From NCBI GenBank assembly GCA_002794785.1, contig NBBA01000022.1, forward strand, positions 124,001-188,000: a DNA stretch of 64,000 nucleotides, given 5' to 3'. The position numbers and the translations under genes are program-made. Positions within the stretch are counted from its first letter, which is position 1. Every line of letters begins with the position of its first letter. The stretch is from Coniferiporia sulphurascens (Eukaryota; Basidiomycota; Agaricomycetes; Hymenochaetales; Hymenochaetaceae). Below, piece after piece: positions 46,494 to 59,706 of this stretch. Under the pieces are notes generated by a model, which did not search any database, had not been told where the DNA came from, and saw nothing but the letters and a program-made list of their open reading frames with translations.

Positions 46494-49400
46494 TTACCGC
46501 TTTGCATTTTTTCCGCGTCGCGTCTTTTTCTTCGCATCCTTGCCGCCCTCGTCTCCCGCCTTCCGCTTCTGGCCAGCACCGGGACCGGCGCCCGAGGTAG
46601 ACTTGACGCTGACGACGGTCGAGCGGGACGGACCCGTCCCTGTCCCCTTTCCACGCGCAAGCTGCACGACCTGTGCTTCCGCACCGGACCAATCCGCATG
46701 CGTCTCCGCGATGGCATATCTGTTTGTTCGTTTGTTCATTCGTTCGTTCGAGTTTCGGTTCGTTGCGTCGCATTCGTGATAAAAGCAGCAGCAAAAGGGA
46801 GAGAAGAAAAAAGAAGTATATGGAAAGTCGTCATCATCATCGTTGTCGTTGTCGTTGTCGTTGTCGTCATCGTCGGTGGAATTGGAAGGTAGATTAGATT
46901 AGGAGGAAGAGATAGTCGCTCTGGTGAGCCACGTGCAGTGCGAACGAATAGAATAGCGGATTGGGACTCACTTGCTAAGGTCGAGCGCGGCGATCATCTC
47001 ACGCTGTTTCTCCCTGAACGCGCGCTTCTCCTCGCTCTCTTCATCCTCGTCGTGCGGCGCGTCGCCTCCGCTCGCAACTGCACCGGTTTGGCCGGTCTCA
47101 GCATCGGCGTCTTCCTCCCTGGCACTGTCTGCTTCGTCTGCGTCCATGGCATCCGCGTCTGCAGCTGCAGCAACTACGCTCACACCTTTGACCAGGCGCG
47201 ACGTCGCAGGCCCGCTTGACGGGAGCGGGAAGTCGGCGCTGATGGCGGCGCGCTGTACATCCTGTAGGCGCTTCGTGATCTTGCGCACGATTTTCACAAA
47301 GAGCGCGAGGGCCTGCGAGACGGGAAGTTGCAGCTCGGCCTGCGTATTAATCCAAACATCAGATACATTTTCTGTTCGAAAGCGAGCTGGTTAAAATAAA
47401 AGACGAACCTCGACTTCCTCGATGCTCTTGCGCTGTAGACCGATCGCAAGGAGGATCGCGCTCTGCACCGCGCTCAGGCGCACCTCCGGCCCAAGCCGCT
47501 GCTCGAAGTAGAACGCTGCGATGGCAGGGAGCAGGTCGAGCACGACGTGGTAGTCGAGCATGTTGTTCGCGTATGCGTCTAGTCGCTTGAGGTCGAACGG
47601 CGTGAGCAGGATTGAGAGCTCGGAGGCGCTGAGTTCTGTTATTGAAATTGGTCAGAAGGCGTTCCAAAGAGCGGGTTCCAAAGAAAAGAAAGAAAGTACC
47701 GCGTCTGTTGCTAGCATCCAGCCTTTTCACGCCCTCGTCGGCCGCGCCGAGGATACTCAACGCCATGACGCTACCGAATTCTCGGAATTTGAACGAGAGG
47801 AGGGAGAGGAAGCGTCTTCTAAAGTCTAGACGGGGGCAGAAATTCGGTGAGTTTCTACTACATACGAAAAAAATAGTCAGGGGCACCTTTCGCAAATTCG
47901 CCGAGCCATTCAAGTTCCTGTTCGTTTGAGCTGTTCAGCCCACGTACCATCACGCAACTATGCTCGCCAGTCAACTCGCTCGTTGTCTGTCTGACGTACA
48001 GCGGCACGAAACCGGCGCGCTTCCAAAAGCTGTCAGAACCCCTCACATGTCAATCCTAAGTCGACGCTGACCACTGAAAGCCGGACTTACCGCAGTAGCG
48101 ACGGTGTAAGCCCATATGAGACGCCCAGGTAATCCAGGCTTTCTGGTTTCCGCTCCGAAAGGCGTTGGAGTAGCGGCGGCATTGCGGATGGGGCGCGGAC
48201 GGTCGGGTTGTCCGTAAGGAGGTTCGTGGACTGAAATAGATTCAAATTAGACTAATTGACTGGGTCGATAATGATAAATAACGCACAGGATTAAAGGCTG
48301 CAGCGCTGGGGTATGGACGTTCCTCCTGAACGGTCTCATTCAAATTGAAGAACTCCCCACTGTAGTAAGAGTTCAATGCTTGAAGAGCTCGAGCACCGTA
48401 ACCCATCTATGTGCATAATATCGTTAGTTTTTGCACTAAAGTAGTTCTCTCCGTGGATAATTACATTTGTGTAATCCGGGTGCGTGGCTATGCGTACCAC
48501 TCGAGCACCAGAAAGCAGCGCGAACTGCGTTTCTTGGAACTGTTGAGAGACCAACCACGGGATTAGATCCCCACCCGACCGAAGACCACGACTGAGCGAC
48601 TCCATGATCGCCTGTTTGCTGATATTTCCCTCCAGCGCCACCTGCAGTACAACGATAGGCTCCGGCAAATGGCTCTCATCGTCTTTCAGAGGTGGCAGAA
48701 GCACGAAAAGGTGGTGCGCGGGAGCATCGGAGAGGAGCTGCAGGTCATTCGGCTGATTTTTGTAGTGACTTGCGACGTACAACGCCATCATACGCTGGAG
48801 GAATACCTCCGATGCGGGATGGAAGCTGAACAGCGTGTCACGCGAAACGTAGAAGAGCTCGCACTTGCTCGGGTGCGGACAGCCCTGTGCAAGCCCACGC
48901 GGTGCAATAGTCGCATCGAGACACAATATCGTGTTCAACCACTTTTCGATGCGGTCTCCCGCGCTATATCGGATCGGCGTCTCAAGCTTGATCTCTCGCA
49001 GCGTGCGTGCCTTCGGTGGTGCCTTAGCTACAGGCTTTTTGGATGAAGAAGTGGATGCGACGGCGGCGTCGTCGGCGGGCTGGGCGTCTTTACTAAGAGA
49101 AGGGCGGGTACTCTCGCGAAGCTGCTGGATGAGTTTGAGAGAAAGCGAGCGACCGGTGCCTTCATAGCCGTTGATTGTCGACGCCATGAAGACGAGGTAG
49201 GGACCGAGGAGGTTGCGCACGAGCGGCAAAGGGATACCTGCTGCTTCGTCGATGATAACGAGCTCCGCTTGTCCAAGGACATGAGCATCCTGAGGCTGAA
49301 TATATTGGATCGTCTGGCGATGTTCTCTGAATATATTCACGCGCACGATCGCCTTGTTGAAATCCGGGTTTGTACTTTGCGCAATGTCGTAATCAAGATG

Positions 49401-50616
49401 TTCTTCATATCCCAGAGCATCCATGCCCTTGAAAATAAACTCGAATAAGGTCTTCAAGTTTTCTGGACTCGGACTCGTCACAAAAATGTTAGAATAGCCA
49501 TGCGCAAGAGCAGCGGCAATCGCAAGTCCGAGTGCAGCTGACTTTCCGCGACCTCGAGCGGCAGTAAGGGTAACGGTAGAGCTGAGCGTCTTTTCCGCGA
49601 TGGCATCAACGAACGTGAGGACAGCTTGCGCTTGGTCGAGTGTACGCGTGAGTTTGACGAGTTCGCCGACTGGTTTGGTATCCTCAAGACTAGAACGTAG
49701 TTCTGCAAGCTCAGTGTCAGCCTTAGCTTTGCCTTTCGACGGGGCTGAGTCCTCGAGAGGCGTGATGTCTTTGCCGCGGGAGATTGGGAGTACGTTCAGC
49801 TCGTCATCAAGAACCAAACAGTCTTCGCACGAGCCAAGGGAGAGAATAAAACGCTCGTTGAAGCGAGCAACAACAGAGTCGTGAGAGGAAGTCCGGTAGC
49901 GAGCGTGAACGTCCTACAGTCCAGACAAAATATATATATCATTTTTTCAAGAGAGGAAAGTATGCATACCATTGACATTGTGTAGAGCTGCCGCAGGGAC
50001 GTCATCGTCTTTAGCAGCAAAACAACTAATCCGCCACCCTCCACGGTCTCGATTGTTCTTGCAAGCAAGTTCGGCGTGATCGCTTCAAAATCTTGCAATA
50101 CACACATACCGAACGTATTTCCCAATACTTTTTCTGATTCTTTATAGTACCTAGAGTAGAGAATGAGCCTGAATGTAAAGCGCATTCGTAGCATAGACGC
50201 ACGTATATCGTATGTCCGTAACTGTGACAAAGATCTCGAATGGATTCTGGTCATTCGCCTCACGAATTCCGCGCTTAACATCCCTCTTTATTTTTGCCTC
50301 ACGCTTTTTACGATGGCTAAGTAAACGTTAATCGTTTGTATGCAGATCGTCGAGAATTATCGGGCGTACCTTGTAAAGCCCAAGTCCTTCTTGTAACACC
50401 ATAGTACGGAAGGACGTGCCGAGACCCTAGCCTGAGATAGGAGGAAGTGCAGGTTGACTATCTGTAGCAGACGGTTAGTAAAGCGTATAATAAGGAGTAG
50501 ATTCCACGTGCCTGGTCTCTTCCTTTGTCTCCGACCAGCACTATGAAAGAACGATGGTTTTTCTTGACATTATTGCTGATCAGAGTGGGAATGCGAGGGT
50601 CGAGCTGCTTCCTCAT
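46494..50616 (-). CDS. KRE33: RNA cytidine acetyltransferase Kre33/NAT10
   Basis: Makes N4-acetylcytidine in 18S rRNA and tRNA and acts in small-subunit assembly in the nucleolus. The start is the ATG at 50616 (MRKQLDPRIPTLISNNVKKN). The first exon, 50616-50512, ends at a GC-AG intron. The TmcA-like N-terminal region is present (ITPNLLARTIETVEGGGLVV). The helicase domain has Walker A, ARGRGKSAALG, and Walker B, LVIIDEAAGIPL. The GNAT domain follows (VVRIATHPDYTN joined to MGYGARALQALNSYYSGEF). Later come PPLLQRLSERKPESLDYLGV, FWKRAGFVPLYVRQT, a tRNA-binding-type region and an acidic then Lys-rich tail (GGKDAKKKTRRGKNAKR). About ten exons. It is complete. Confidence 0.95.
50462..50511 (-). other. 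GC-AG intron (50 bp) in KRE33
   Basis: Read on the minus strand, the donor is CAG followed by GCACGT and the acceptor is CTACAG before ATAGTC. Splicing joins VLVGDKGRDQ to IVNLHFLLSQA, the form expected of Kre33. No GT donor nearby gives this. Confidence 0.75.
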
Positions 50617-51109
50617 TTTTCAGCAATTACAATGCAGAAGTTCGGCCCAGATAGAAAGAGGTCCGGATTTTTCAACAGCTCTCCCAGTTTATACGCAGAA
50701 AATACAGAGACCAGAAAAAGTGCGAAGGCTCAACGGGCGTAGACGCACCTTGGTGGACCAAAAATTTAGTGGAGATCCGCGACGGTCCACATCTGGTAAC
50801 AATATTCCACGGCATTTTTTCCAAGTTAGGTAAAGCAGACTATTAACTGCCCTGGACCTCCTGCTTCTAGGGTGCTTAGGGCGGCCAGGCTATTTCTCCG
50901 GTTTCATCCTCTGGTTTTTTCTCCTCCTTTCAATTGATCCTTCTCATGTCGACCTCTTAGTGGTCTTTATCTTTCTGCAGACGTCTTCACCGTTTCTCTG
51001 TTGTTCTCCTCTGACTGACCGCTCTTTACTTATCCGTAAGATTAGGGAATCTGCGTCTACAAAGCACCCCGGTCTTTCTCTCGTTTATCGGGACTTGCCT
51101 TGCACAGAT
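50617..51109. promoter_or_regulatory. Divergent promoter region, KRE33 / F-box gene
   Basis: 493 bp between start codons facing apart. C/T-rich near the plus-strand gene (50900-51000). No separate gene is seen. Confidence 0.5.
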
Positions 51110-53159
51110 ATGCCCAAAATTAAACTTGTCGTACACTTCTCCGAGGCTACAGTTCACTTGGCTCGCTTGAAAAGTCGACTCTGTACGGTGCACAAGCCTC
51201 AACGGGATGTCCCCCCAAAAGAGCTGTTGACCACGACGCTCGCGGTTGCGCAATGCGATCATCAGAAATTACTGGGTCAAATGCCAGCCGACGTGATATT
51301 ACACGTCTTTATGCATTTGGATGTTGTAGATGTCCTGAGTCTCTCGCAGGTACGTCGCCATGGAATAACCACCCGATTACTCTGTTCACACGTCATTTGA
51401 CACTCAAAGGTGTCCCGTCTGTTCTACGACGTGTCGCAGTCATTGTCTGTGTGGGCGAACCTCGCTTTTAAGCTCATGTGCAGGGGACGACGCGTTTCTC
51501 TACACGACTTCCTATCGACATCTTCGCTGAGCATTGATCAACTCAAGCACTCTGTGCTTATCACCACCGCGGCCGAAGCCTCTTGGAAAAAAGACAAGCC
51601 GGAGTGTGTTACTGAGCCTCGCATCGTGCGGCTCAACAATGTTGATCTAGATCACGCCTCATACGTCATGAAGTTTACGTCCCGAAGACATCTTGTGCTT
51701 CCTACGAAAGCGGGAGAGTTGATTGGATGGGATACGCGATCTAGCGCTCCTGCTGGAAACTATGCAATGGGTGCGGACTCTGTTCTCATTAACGTTCAAG
51801 GTGACTATTCCACAAGGTCGTTGTACTGGATAACAGGAAGGATGTCGACAGAGTGAGTGCAGAATACTTTTGTTGCAACGCATCATCTGAAGGAACTGTC
51901 TAAAATATTCAGTCTTGGGAATGAAAACAATCTCCACTTGAAAATTCTTCGCATTCAGTTTCCCGAGCCTTCTTCGTCATGTTCTGTCATTTTCGAAGAG
52001 CTGGGAAATTTACAGACGTCTTGGTCGCTTGCAGCCGAGCTGCATTTCCTGGACGCGTCTCAAAATATGATTTGCGCCGTTTTTGAATGTAGCGAAACGA
52101 ATACTACAGGCCTGCATGTTGTGCTGGACTGGAAAACGGGATTGAGTTACATTTGCGATACGGGTATTCCTTATGTGAGAGCCCCCGCTCATAGTATGCA
52201 GTTGACTTTCTGATAATTCTCTCTTTTAGGAATACGGACGTGCTGTAATTGGATTACATCTCTCAGATGATAAAAAATCTATTATTCTACGCTCCGAAAA
52301 TTGGGGGACGGAGATTCGCCGCGCCTACTCGCTCGCGTTTATGCGATCCCGAGCGACTCCTTGGAACCCATCACGCAGCCTCGTGCGTGGTCTTCCGGTG
52401 CTTCAGCCCGCCGCCAAGTCGTGCTTTTCGTGGGAGCACGACCGTGTTATATTCACGAATCAAATGATGACCCCGCACACCGTATGGGTGCTTCCGCAAT
52501 GGTGGCCGACGTACCCAGGTGTCCCACGCCGTACAAGTACGATAATCCTTTTTCTCGCTATCGAACAGGCGGACATGGGTCTGCGCAAGGTTTGGCGAGC
52601 AGCGCAGCACTACTCAGACTCGGTTGAGCGCGGGGCGGAAGGCGGGGCGGAGGATAACGCCGACTGGAAAGGAAAGAACCGCGGGGAAGAGCTAGGCGGT
52701 GTACCTTGTGCGCCCGTACGCAGCGTCATCGAAATCAAGGACCCGGTGCTTATTAGCTTGGGCACTGGTTTACCGATCCTTGCGCAGTCATTCAACCACC
52801 TCGGCTGGATTGAAGAGCGGGAGGAGGATACGTGCAAAGGCGGGCGGTTCGGGATCAAACGTCTTCGCTCAAGTAAATGGATGCCCCTACGCAAAGCGAC
52901 CCGACGCCGGCGCGCACTGAAGCTCGTGACTTTCCCCGACCCGGGCGTATCGCCGCGCGCCCACGACTGTACGGCGGACGAGAGTAGCGGAGTTTACTGT
53001 GAATGCACGACACTGCGACCGGTGACGCTGGACGTCCCGGAGTCAGTGTTGGGGCAGGTGTACCACATGTTTTTGGATCCAGCGGCAGGTACGATTACGC
53101 TTGCAACGGAGAACAACGAACTACATGTATACCAATATGGCAAGCCTCCCCTTCCGTGA
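51110..53159 (+). CDS. F-box protein
   Basis: A likely substrate adaptor of an SCF ubiquitin ligase, 624 residues. Four exons: 51110-51349, 51410-51852, 51913-52174 and 52230-53159 (1875 nt). The F-box is near residues 58-100: LGQMPADVILHVFMHLDVVD, VLSLSQ, then across the first intron VSRLFYDVSQSLSVWANLAF. The rest is beta-strand-rich and looks like a divergent repeat fold (possibly WD-like): HASYVMKFTSRRHLVLPTKA, LIGWDTRSS, AVIGLHLSDDKKSIIL, GTITLATENNELHVYQYG. I cannot define individual blades. A charged insert lies near 52620-52700. The target is unknown. The stop codon lies inside an imperfect G/C-rich hairpin (53142-53176). Confidence 0.85.
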
Positions 53160-53963
53160 TCTCCACGGAGGGGAAGGACAGTTTTTTTTGACGGAGTTGT
53201 TGTTTGTCTTTGTATTGTGACTGTAATATTGTTTTGTAAGGGTTCTTGTATTCGATCTCTGGGTATATCGTAGTATGTATGTCTATATTCAATCAATGGA
53301 ACGGATTGTCATTGGAACGGATAGTTAACTTGGAGAGCGTGTCGGTGTGCCTTATGCTTACAAATGGACGCGGTTGGCTTGAAACCCCCGCGCTTCCCCG
53401 CTGCCGCCAAGAGGTGTGTATCTGCGATACGAATATGAATGCTGCCTGCGACTGGCATGTCCGGATTGTTCGGGACGTCGGCACGCACTTGTCGAGTTAT
53501 TTCAGAGACGGGCGCTCATTCGTTGATTGCACTGCAGTCTCACGGAGCTCGTCCGCGCTGAGTCGGGATTCGATGGAGGACACACCGTCTGAGTGGCTGG
53601 TTGGGAGCGTGCATTTCGAGGATCGCCAGTAATGGCTGCAAAAGCACATCGGCCCGGGGGTAGATGCATGATCCTTCTCTTCCTTCAGGATTCTCTGACC
53701 CGCTCCCCGCGTGCCGGCTTCGCTATTCACTTGCATTCCAACAGAAGATAGATCCGGAACGCGGGGTAGAGTAGACGGCCGAGCAGCTTCCCAGGTGCCG
53801 GACAAGGCGATCAGAACAAGTGATCGATCCAGTGTACATATATATAATTGGTTCGCTGCCCTCCTCTTCCCCTCGCCGCCAAAGTGCTTTCCGTTCCCAG
53901 CACTCGGTATCCTCGACTCTTAAAGACGACAACGAAGACCAGGTTGCAGTCCAGTCGCTAACT
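53160..53963. other. Intergenic region and promoter of the MFS gene
   Basis: Short frames on both strands have no domains. A TATA-like element lies at 53839-53847. Confidence 0.5.
53839..53847 (+). promoter_or_regulatory. TATA-like element of the MFS transporter gene
   Basis: TATATATAA about 117 bp before the ATG at 53964. Confidence 0.5.
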
Positions 53964-55937
53964 ATGGCCCCCTATTTCCTCCGCAACCTCATCCCCCGGC
54001 GCGAGAAGACCGTCCACAGTCGGACTCTCATCCAGTCACTCCTATCCCTCTCGCTCCTTCAATGGGCCCAGATTTTCTGTGGCTGGCTCGCATGGACATG
54101 CGACGCCGTTGACTTCTTCAGTGTCTCCCTCAGTGTGACCGCATTGCAGAACCAGTTCGGCAAATCGACTCAGACCATTGTTCGTATTATATCCTTCCAG
54201 CGTTCTCAAACATAGACTGAATCGCCCCACCTTTTACCCCTAAAGACGACATCTATCACGCTCACGCTTCTTTTCCGCGCCGCTGGCGCCGCCATCTTTG
54301 GCATTTTGTCCGACCGATACGGGCGCCGCTGGCCACTTGTCGCCAACCTCCTCATTTGCAGCGTCCTCCAGATCGGCTCAGGCTTCGTACAGACGTTTCC
54401 TCAGTTCCTTGGCGTGCGCTGCCTTTTCGGCGTCGCCATGGGCGGTGTTTGGGGCCTTGCAGCAGCGACTGCACTTGAGAATCTACCTGTCGAGGTTCGC
54501 GGGTTCATGTCTGGTGTTGTGCAGCAGGGCTACGCTGTAGGCTACCTCTTCGCAGCCGTCATCAATCTGCGCCTTGTTCCGGAAGTCACTGTGGGATGGC
54601 GATCGCTGTTTTGGACAGCAGCAGGGATCTCATTCTTTGCAGCCGGTAAGATGCCGTTTTCACGATTTTCTGTTTATAAATAATAACTGTTACGACTTAG
54701 TTGTGCGCGCTCTCACACCTGAGAGTGCTCTATTCCTTCGTGCGAAGCAGGAAGAACGCGAAAGGGGCATAGTGAGGAACAAGACTCGTGTCTTCCTTCA
54801 CGAAACGAAGGTTATGCTCAAACGTCACTGGCTCCTATGCATATATGCGGTGCTCCTCATGACTGGTATGCATTTCATATCTCTTGCGCGATTGTGTTCT
54901 ATATCTGCCTTCATCAGGCTTCAACTTCCTGTCACATGGCTCCCAAGATCTATACCCCACCTACCTAAAGGACTCAAAGAACTTCTCTGACCACCAGGCC
55001 ACCGTCGCCACTATAATTGGAAACTGTGTAAGCTCTGACGAACTCAATCCGATTTCATTCTTCTGACCGTTCTTCACTACAGGGTGCTATCGCAGGGGGT
55101 GCGATTGCCGGTTGGGCTAGTCAGTATATCGGTCGTCGACTCACTATTATGTACGTTACTCGTCGATCTTCTAAAGAAGTAACCACTGATGAAAGTGATA
55201 GTATATGCGTCCTCCTTATTGCCGCATTCATCCCTCTGTGGATTCTTCCAAGCACGTTCCCCGCGCTTTCCGCCGGCGCCTTCTGTATCCAATTCGGCGT
55301 CCAGGGTGCTTGGGGTGTTGTCAGTATTACCCGACGCACTTCCGGTTCCATTCGTCCACTTATCATTTTTCCCATGGCTTCTGCAGATTCCCATCTTCCT
55401 TTCCGAGATCTCTCCTCCCGCATTCCGCGGGACTTTCCCGGGCGTCGCATACCAGCTCGGGAACATGGTTTCCTCTGCGTCAGCTCAAATTGAAGCCAGT
55501 GTGTATCCTTTTCTTATATCCCAGTTGTAGTCTGCGTTCTCACAAACGGGGTGATTTAGCGGGCGGAAAGAATCTGCGCACGACAATCGTCGAAAGCGGG
55601 GTACCAACAAATGTACCAGATTACGCAAAAGTACAGGGCATCCTCATCGGCGTCGTTTGCGCCTTCGTTCTGGTCGTAACCACCATCGGACCCGAGTACG
55701 TCTTTCTGTCCCTTTATTCCTTCGCCTCCTATTGGTCTGCGGTTGTTGACGTCTTCGTGCTGATACCGTATTTGCTGTAGGAATCACGGTGCGCACTTTG
55801 AACGTGCGAAGGCGGCGTTTGAGGAAGGCGCGGGCGAAGACGAGCTCGTCGGTGGCAACGATGGTGCCGCATCACCTACCTCTTCCGATCATCCATCCAT
55901 ACGCGAGGAAAAGGAAAAGCGTAGTGTGGACGTCTGA
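53964..55937 (+). CDS. Jen1-like monocarboxylate:H+ symporter (MFS, SHS family)
   Basis: Imports lactate, pyruvate or related acids across the plasma membrane, by family. The start is MAPYFLRNLIPRRE. The MFS loop motif is SDRYGRRWPL (about 54310). The Jen1 signature N-x-x-S/T-H-x-S/T-Q-D-x-x-x-T is exact: NFLSHGSQDLYPT, near 54915. It is followed by YLKDSKNFSDHQATVATIIG, GAIAGGAIAGWASQYIGRRL and IFLSEISPPAFRGTFPGVAY. The cytoplasmic tail is acidic and Ser-rich, typical of regulated turnover (EEGAGEDELVGG, SIREEKEKRSVDV). About eight short introns are needed. I see no break. Substrate preference cannot be read from sequence. Confidence 0.92.
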
Positions 55938-56462
55938 TTGATTCCATCCGTCCACTCCGCTATGTTCCATCATGTCCTTTATTCCCTTGTTGTCCCCTTC
56001 ATGTCTTTGTTCTGACGATACGCTTTGTTATTGATGTCCTATTTGAGACTTATGTTGCCTAGCTACATAGCAGGGTATCCTGACGAATGTAAGATAGATG
56101 CACTGTACAATATAGACCCGTTTCTCGTCACTTAGTTCTGAAGGGTCTTGGCGAGTGCAGTCCCCCTCCTAAACATATTCGCACCGATCATCTGGGACAG
56201 CCACACCGATAAGAAGCTCAAGAACTCAGCTAATGGATCGGCAGCAAAGGATTAACAGTTTAGATCGAGAATTCACTACACACTAAAGAACACGAGAAAA
56301 CACCATGAGCCACCGACACCCGACTCAAAAGCGCATGATTGTGCGGAAAGCACATGCAAAACGCATATGATCGACTCCTTGACCAGAATAAAGCCGGTAC
56401 CTGCCGTCCCTTCCCCCAAGGCCACCCAGACAAATGCCGGTGCAGTCAAGCGCTCGCTCAGC
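55938..56462. other. Convergent 3' intergenic region
   Basis: Lies between the MFS gene and the end of PRP6. No supported gene. Plus-strand frames at 56340-56670 are mostly the complement of PRP6's last exon. Confidence 0.55.
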
Positions 56463-59400
56463 TCACTCAAGCGCCTTTGCAACAAGCTCCAGGATCTCTC
56501 CCGTTTTCTTCCCAAAGTTTGCGGTGTCTTTCGCAACGGACTGCCATACCGGTCCATGGTGCGGTTCCGCGGCGATGCACCTGTCGATCACTTCCTTCTG
56601 GTGTTCCTAGTGATATGCAATAGACAGAGTCAATTGGCCGAAGAGACGAAGACGGGTCGAATCAAAGAGTGAGAGCGGCTTACGATCGTTCCATGCTCGC
56701 GCTCGAAGCGCAACCACCAGGCCCAGACGTCACCCCGGTCCAGGTCCGTCGCTGCGGAACGCGAGAACCACTGACGAGCCTTCTCAACCTTGCGCTCCGC
56801 CCAGAATAGGCGTGCGACGGCGCAGATCACCTGTGCATCACCCGCACAGCGGCGCAGCGCGTCTGCCGAGCGCGCCTTCCGCGTCGCACGTGGTTCCACC
56901 CAAATCGCGAGCGCCCACAGCGCGCCTGAAGTAGGGCACTCCTGCAGTCCGCGCGCAAGCACTGTCTTCCCCTGTGCTGCACTGCCCGCACGCTCCTCAA
57001 CGCCCACAGCCTCGGCCCAGAGCGTGTCGCTGCCCGGATTCACGAGACGCGCTTTGTCGAGTAGAGCACGCGCCTTGATACTCTTCCCATCGGCCTCTTC
57101 GAGGCGACTCGCAAGCACCCACAGCGTAACTTCCTTCGGACACGCTTTCAATCCAGCAGAAAAGGAGCCACGTGCGGCGGCGTGATCTCTGTTCGCCTGA
57201 TGGATCTGTCCCTGGATCATGTACAATTTCCCAAACTTAGGATATTTCTTCAGTGCGGTCTCGAGGATGGAGAGTGCGGTATCAATTCGGCCTTGCTGTC
57301 GCTCGAAGACAACGGACTTCATCCAAATCTTTAAAAAAAATCGTCAGCATGTGAAGGCCCTAATCCAACTTTATATTATTTACCCTCTGTGTATCTGCCA
57401 CTTTCCTCGCGCGAGTCAGCAGCTCCCTGGCGACTTCATATTCGCCATTTTCTGCTTCAAGTTTGACCGCCGCCAGCCAAATCTTTTCGCTGTCCGGATT
57501 TGCCACGAAGGCATTCTCAAGAACCTCACGCGCTCCAGGTACGTCGTCGGCGAGCCACTTCTCCTTCGCAGACATGAGCCAAAGATCCTCAGCCTGAGGG
57601 CAATGATGTACTGCGCGAGCCAGTACGGAATCCAATGATTCTCTGGAATCAAATTCGTAAGTGTCTTTGAGGTACTAACGAAGAGTGAGACGTACCTAGT
57701 TCCATGTGCCTTCTCAAGAGCGGCGGCCTTTTCCCATAGCATCCGTCGGTCGGGAAAGACCTTGAGCGCATACGCAAGGATCGCCCGAGCCGAACCAATC
57801 ATATTTCGCTCCTCTGCGCTATCCGCGTCTCCGATCCACGTATCTAACCTATCCTCCTCCTCGACTTCCATACCCACAGTCGCCTTGATAATGGCTTCGC
57901 ATGTCCGCGGAGAACCATCACTTTCACAACGCTCCGCCTCTTTCAGCCATTGCTCGCGGGTCAGGAGTACCTGGTGCCTGCGCAGCTCGCGCACACCTGT
58001 TTCAATAGTCTTGTCGACAAGCTCAAGCTCCTTCGCGCTCTGCGGTTCACCCATACCCTCCGAATGCGCCTCCTGCTCGCGTAAACGGCCAGCAGCAATC
58101 CATATCTCGTGCGACGTCGGGATTGCCTTGCGTGCTTTGTTAAGCACAGCCTTAGCTTTTTCAGGCGTTTCAAGCCGAGCGAGGGCTAGCCACAGCTCGA
58201 CAGAAAGGGGGATGACCTCAACAGCGCGGGCAAGCAAGATGCGTGCGTCGGTTATTGATTCCTCCAGGTTTACGGTTTCCTTCCACAAGCGTACGGAATT
58301 TGGAATTTGTTCAAGAGCTTAAAAGTAAACATCGTAATAAGTTTAAAAGGCCAACAGTAGCAAATGACGGATAGTACCTTTGCGCAGTACGCGCTTTTTC
58401 GACTTGGTCTCTTGCTCCAATGAAGCAGCCTTTAGCCAGATTTTCACACTTTGTGGCACATGCTGCGCAGCATTGGCCAGAATAACTTTCGCATCCGGCG
58501 TGTTCTAAAGAAAAGATGGTCAGCGCTAGGAGCCGCAATAGCGGTAAGGACAGCTTACGTGAAGTCTTGCCGCCTCTAACCACACGTCTTCACTCTTTGG
58601 ACAATGGTCGCAGCCGGCCTTGATGAGCTTGCGAGCAGCAACCATGCGCCCAGCATGCTCTTCTACACACGCAGCAGCAATCCAGCCGGGGGCGTGCTTA
58701 GGATTTGACTTTACGAGAGAATCGAACAACATGCGGGCACGTTTGATATCACCTATCTCGGCTTCGGTTTTGTGCACGACGCTCGCGAGGTCAGTCAGGT
58801 ATCCTTTCGGATCTATCGAAGTGGAAGTGCCAGACACAGAGGAGGTGCCCGATATCTGGTCAAGCTTGAGAGAAAGAATTTTATCACGGGCTTGACCAAT
58901 CTCCACGAAATTAGTGAGGGTGCCGGATTCTGCAGGGGTCTCAAAACCTCCACCCTTTCATTACCCGTCAGAAATGACCCGAAAGAAATTGCCTAATCAA
59001 AACATACCTGCTGCTGTAAAGGATCCAGTGCATTATCATACTCGTTCTTTGACCTGTCGCCGACGATCACACTGTCGGGAACTACAAAGCTCCGCTCATC
59101 CTTTTTCCGTTTCTTTCTTGTGAGGTTACCAACCTCAGGTATGTTCTCCCACTCCTCATCAGTCACGACCGAAAGTCCTCGTTTCAAGTCGGCGAACTGC
59201 TGTTGGATCTTCGGACGCTCAGCACGATGTTTTGCCAGTTCTTCCTGCTCACGCGCTTCCCTGCGGGTGGAAGAGACGTAACATTAGACGGTTCAGAAAG
59301 GAACAGGAGTCGACTAACCGGGGTCACACACCTTCGTGCTCGCCGGCGGGCGTCCATGTTTTGGTCGACCAACTCATATATGCGGTCTGCTTCCTCATCG

Positions 59401-59706
59401 TCGGCCTCGTAGGTCATCCCGGCAAATAGCCCGATTTCATTGTCAGGATCCTGGAACTGGTCGGGATCAATCTCAGCCTCCTCGCCGCGTCGGGCCTGGG
59501 CTTCGCTGTTGAAAGTATCAGAAGTCCATCCTGCGTTATACACAGTGAAACAATACGCACGCAACGACCTCCGCAGACGGGCCTTCTCTAGCGGGACCAA
59601 TATCCGACCGAGTCGTAAAACCTGAGGCACCTCGACCTAGACCAGCGACATAGGAAGCAGGCGCGGGTTGCGACAAGAAAGCTAGCTTGTTTGGCTTGTT
59701 CGCCAT
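56463..59706 (-). CDS. PRP6: U4/U6.U5 tri-snRNP splicing factor Prp6
   Basis: A scaffold of the tri-snRNP that bridges U5 and U4/U6 in the spliceosome. The start is [20 protein letters not shown] at 59706, the PRP1 N-terminal region ([20 protein letters not shown]). An acidic Glu/Asp part follows ([20 protein letters not shown], about 59400). The rest is a long array of HAT/TPR-type helical repeats, for example [36 protein letters not shown] and [20 protein letters not shown]. The last exon lies at about 56620-56463: [19 protein letters not shown], then VWQSVAKD and [11 protein letters not shown]. The repeat array looks continuous through about nine exons. Confidence 0.94.

Noticed and set aside
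46836..46880. Simple repeat of GTTGTC/CATCAT units as a CRISPR-like or regulatory array
   Set aside because: It is a plain microsatellite inside a KRE33 intron, without spacers.
53142..53176. Hairpin at the F-box stop codon as a bacterial-type terminator
   Set aside because: The genome is eukaryotic; the hairpin is imperfect and its place over the stop codon suggests chance, although a T-run follows.
56339..56672. Plus-strand small proteins of 94-101 codons
   Set aside because: They largely overlap the last exon of PRP6, which is clearly coding on the other strand.
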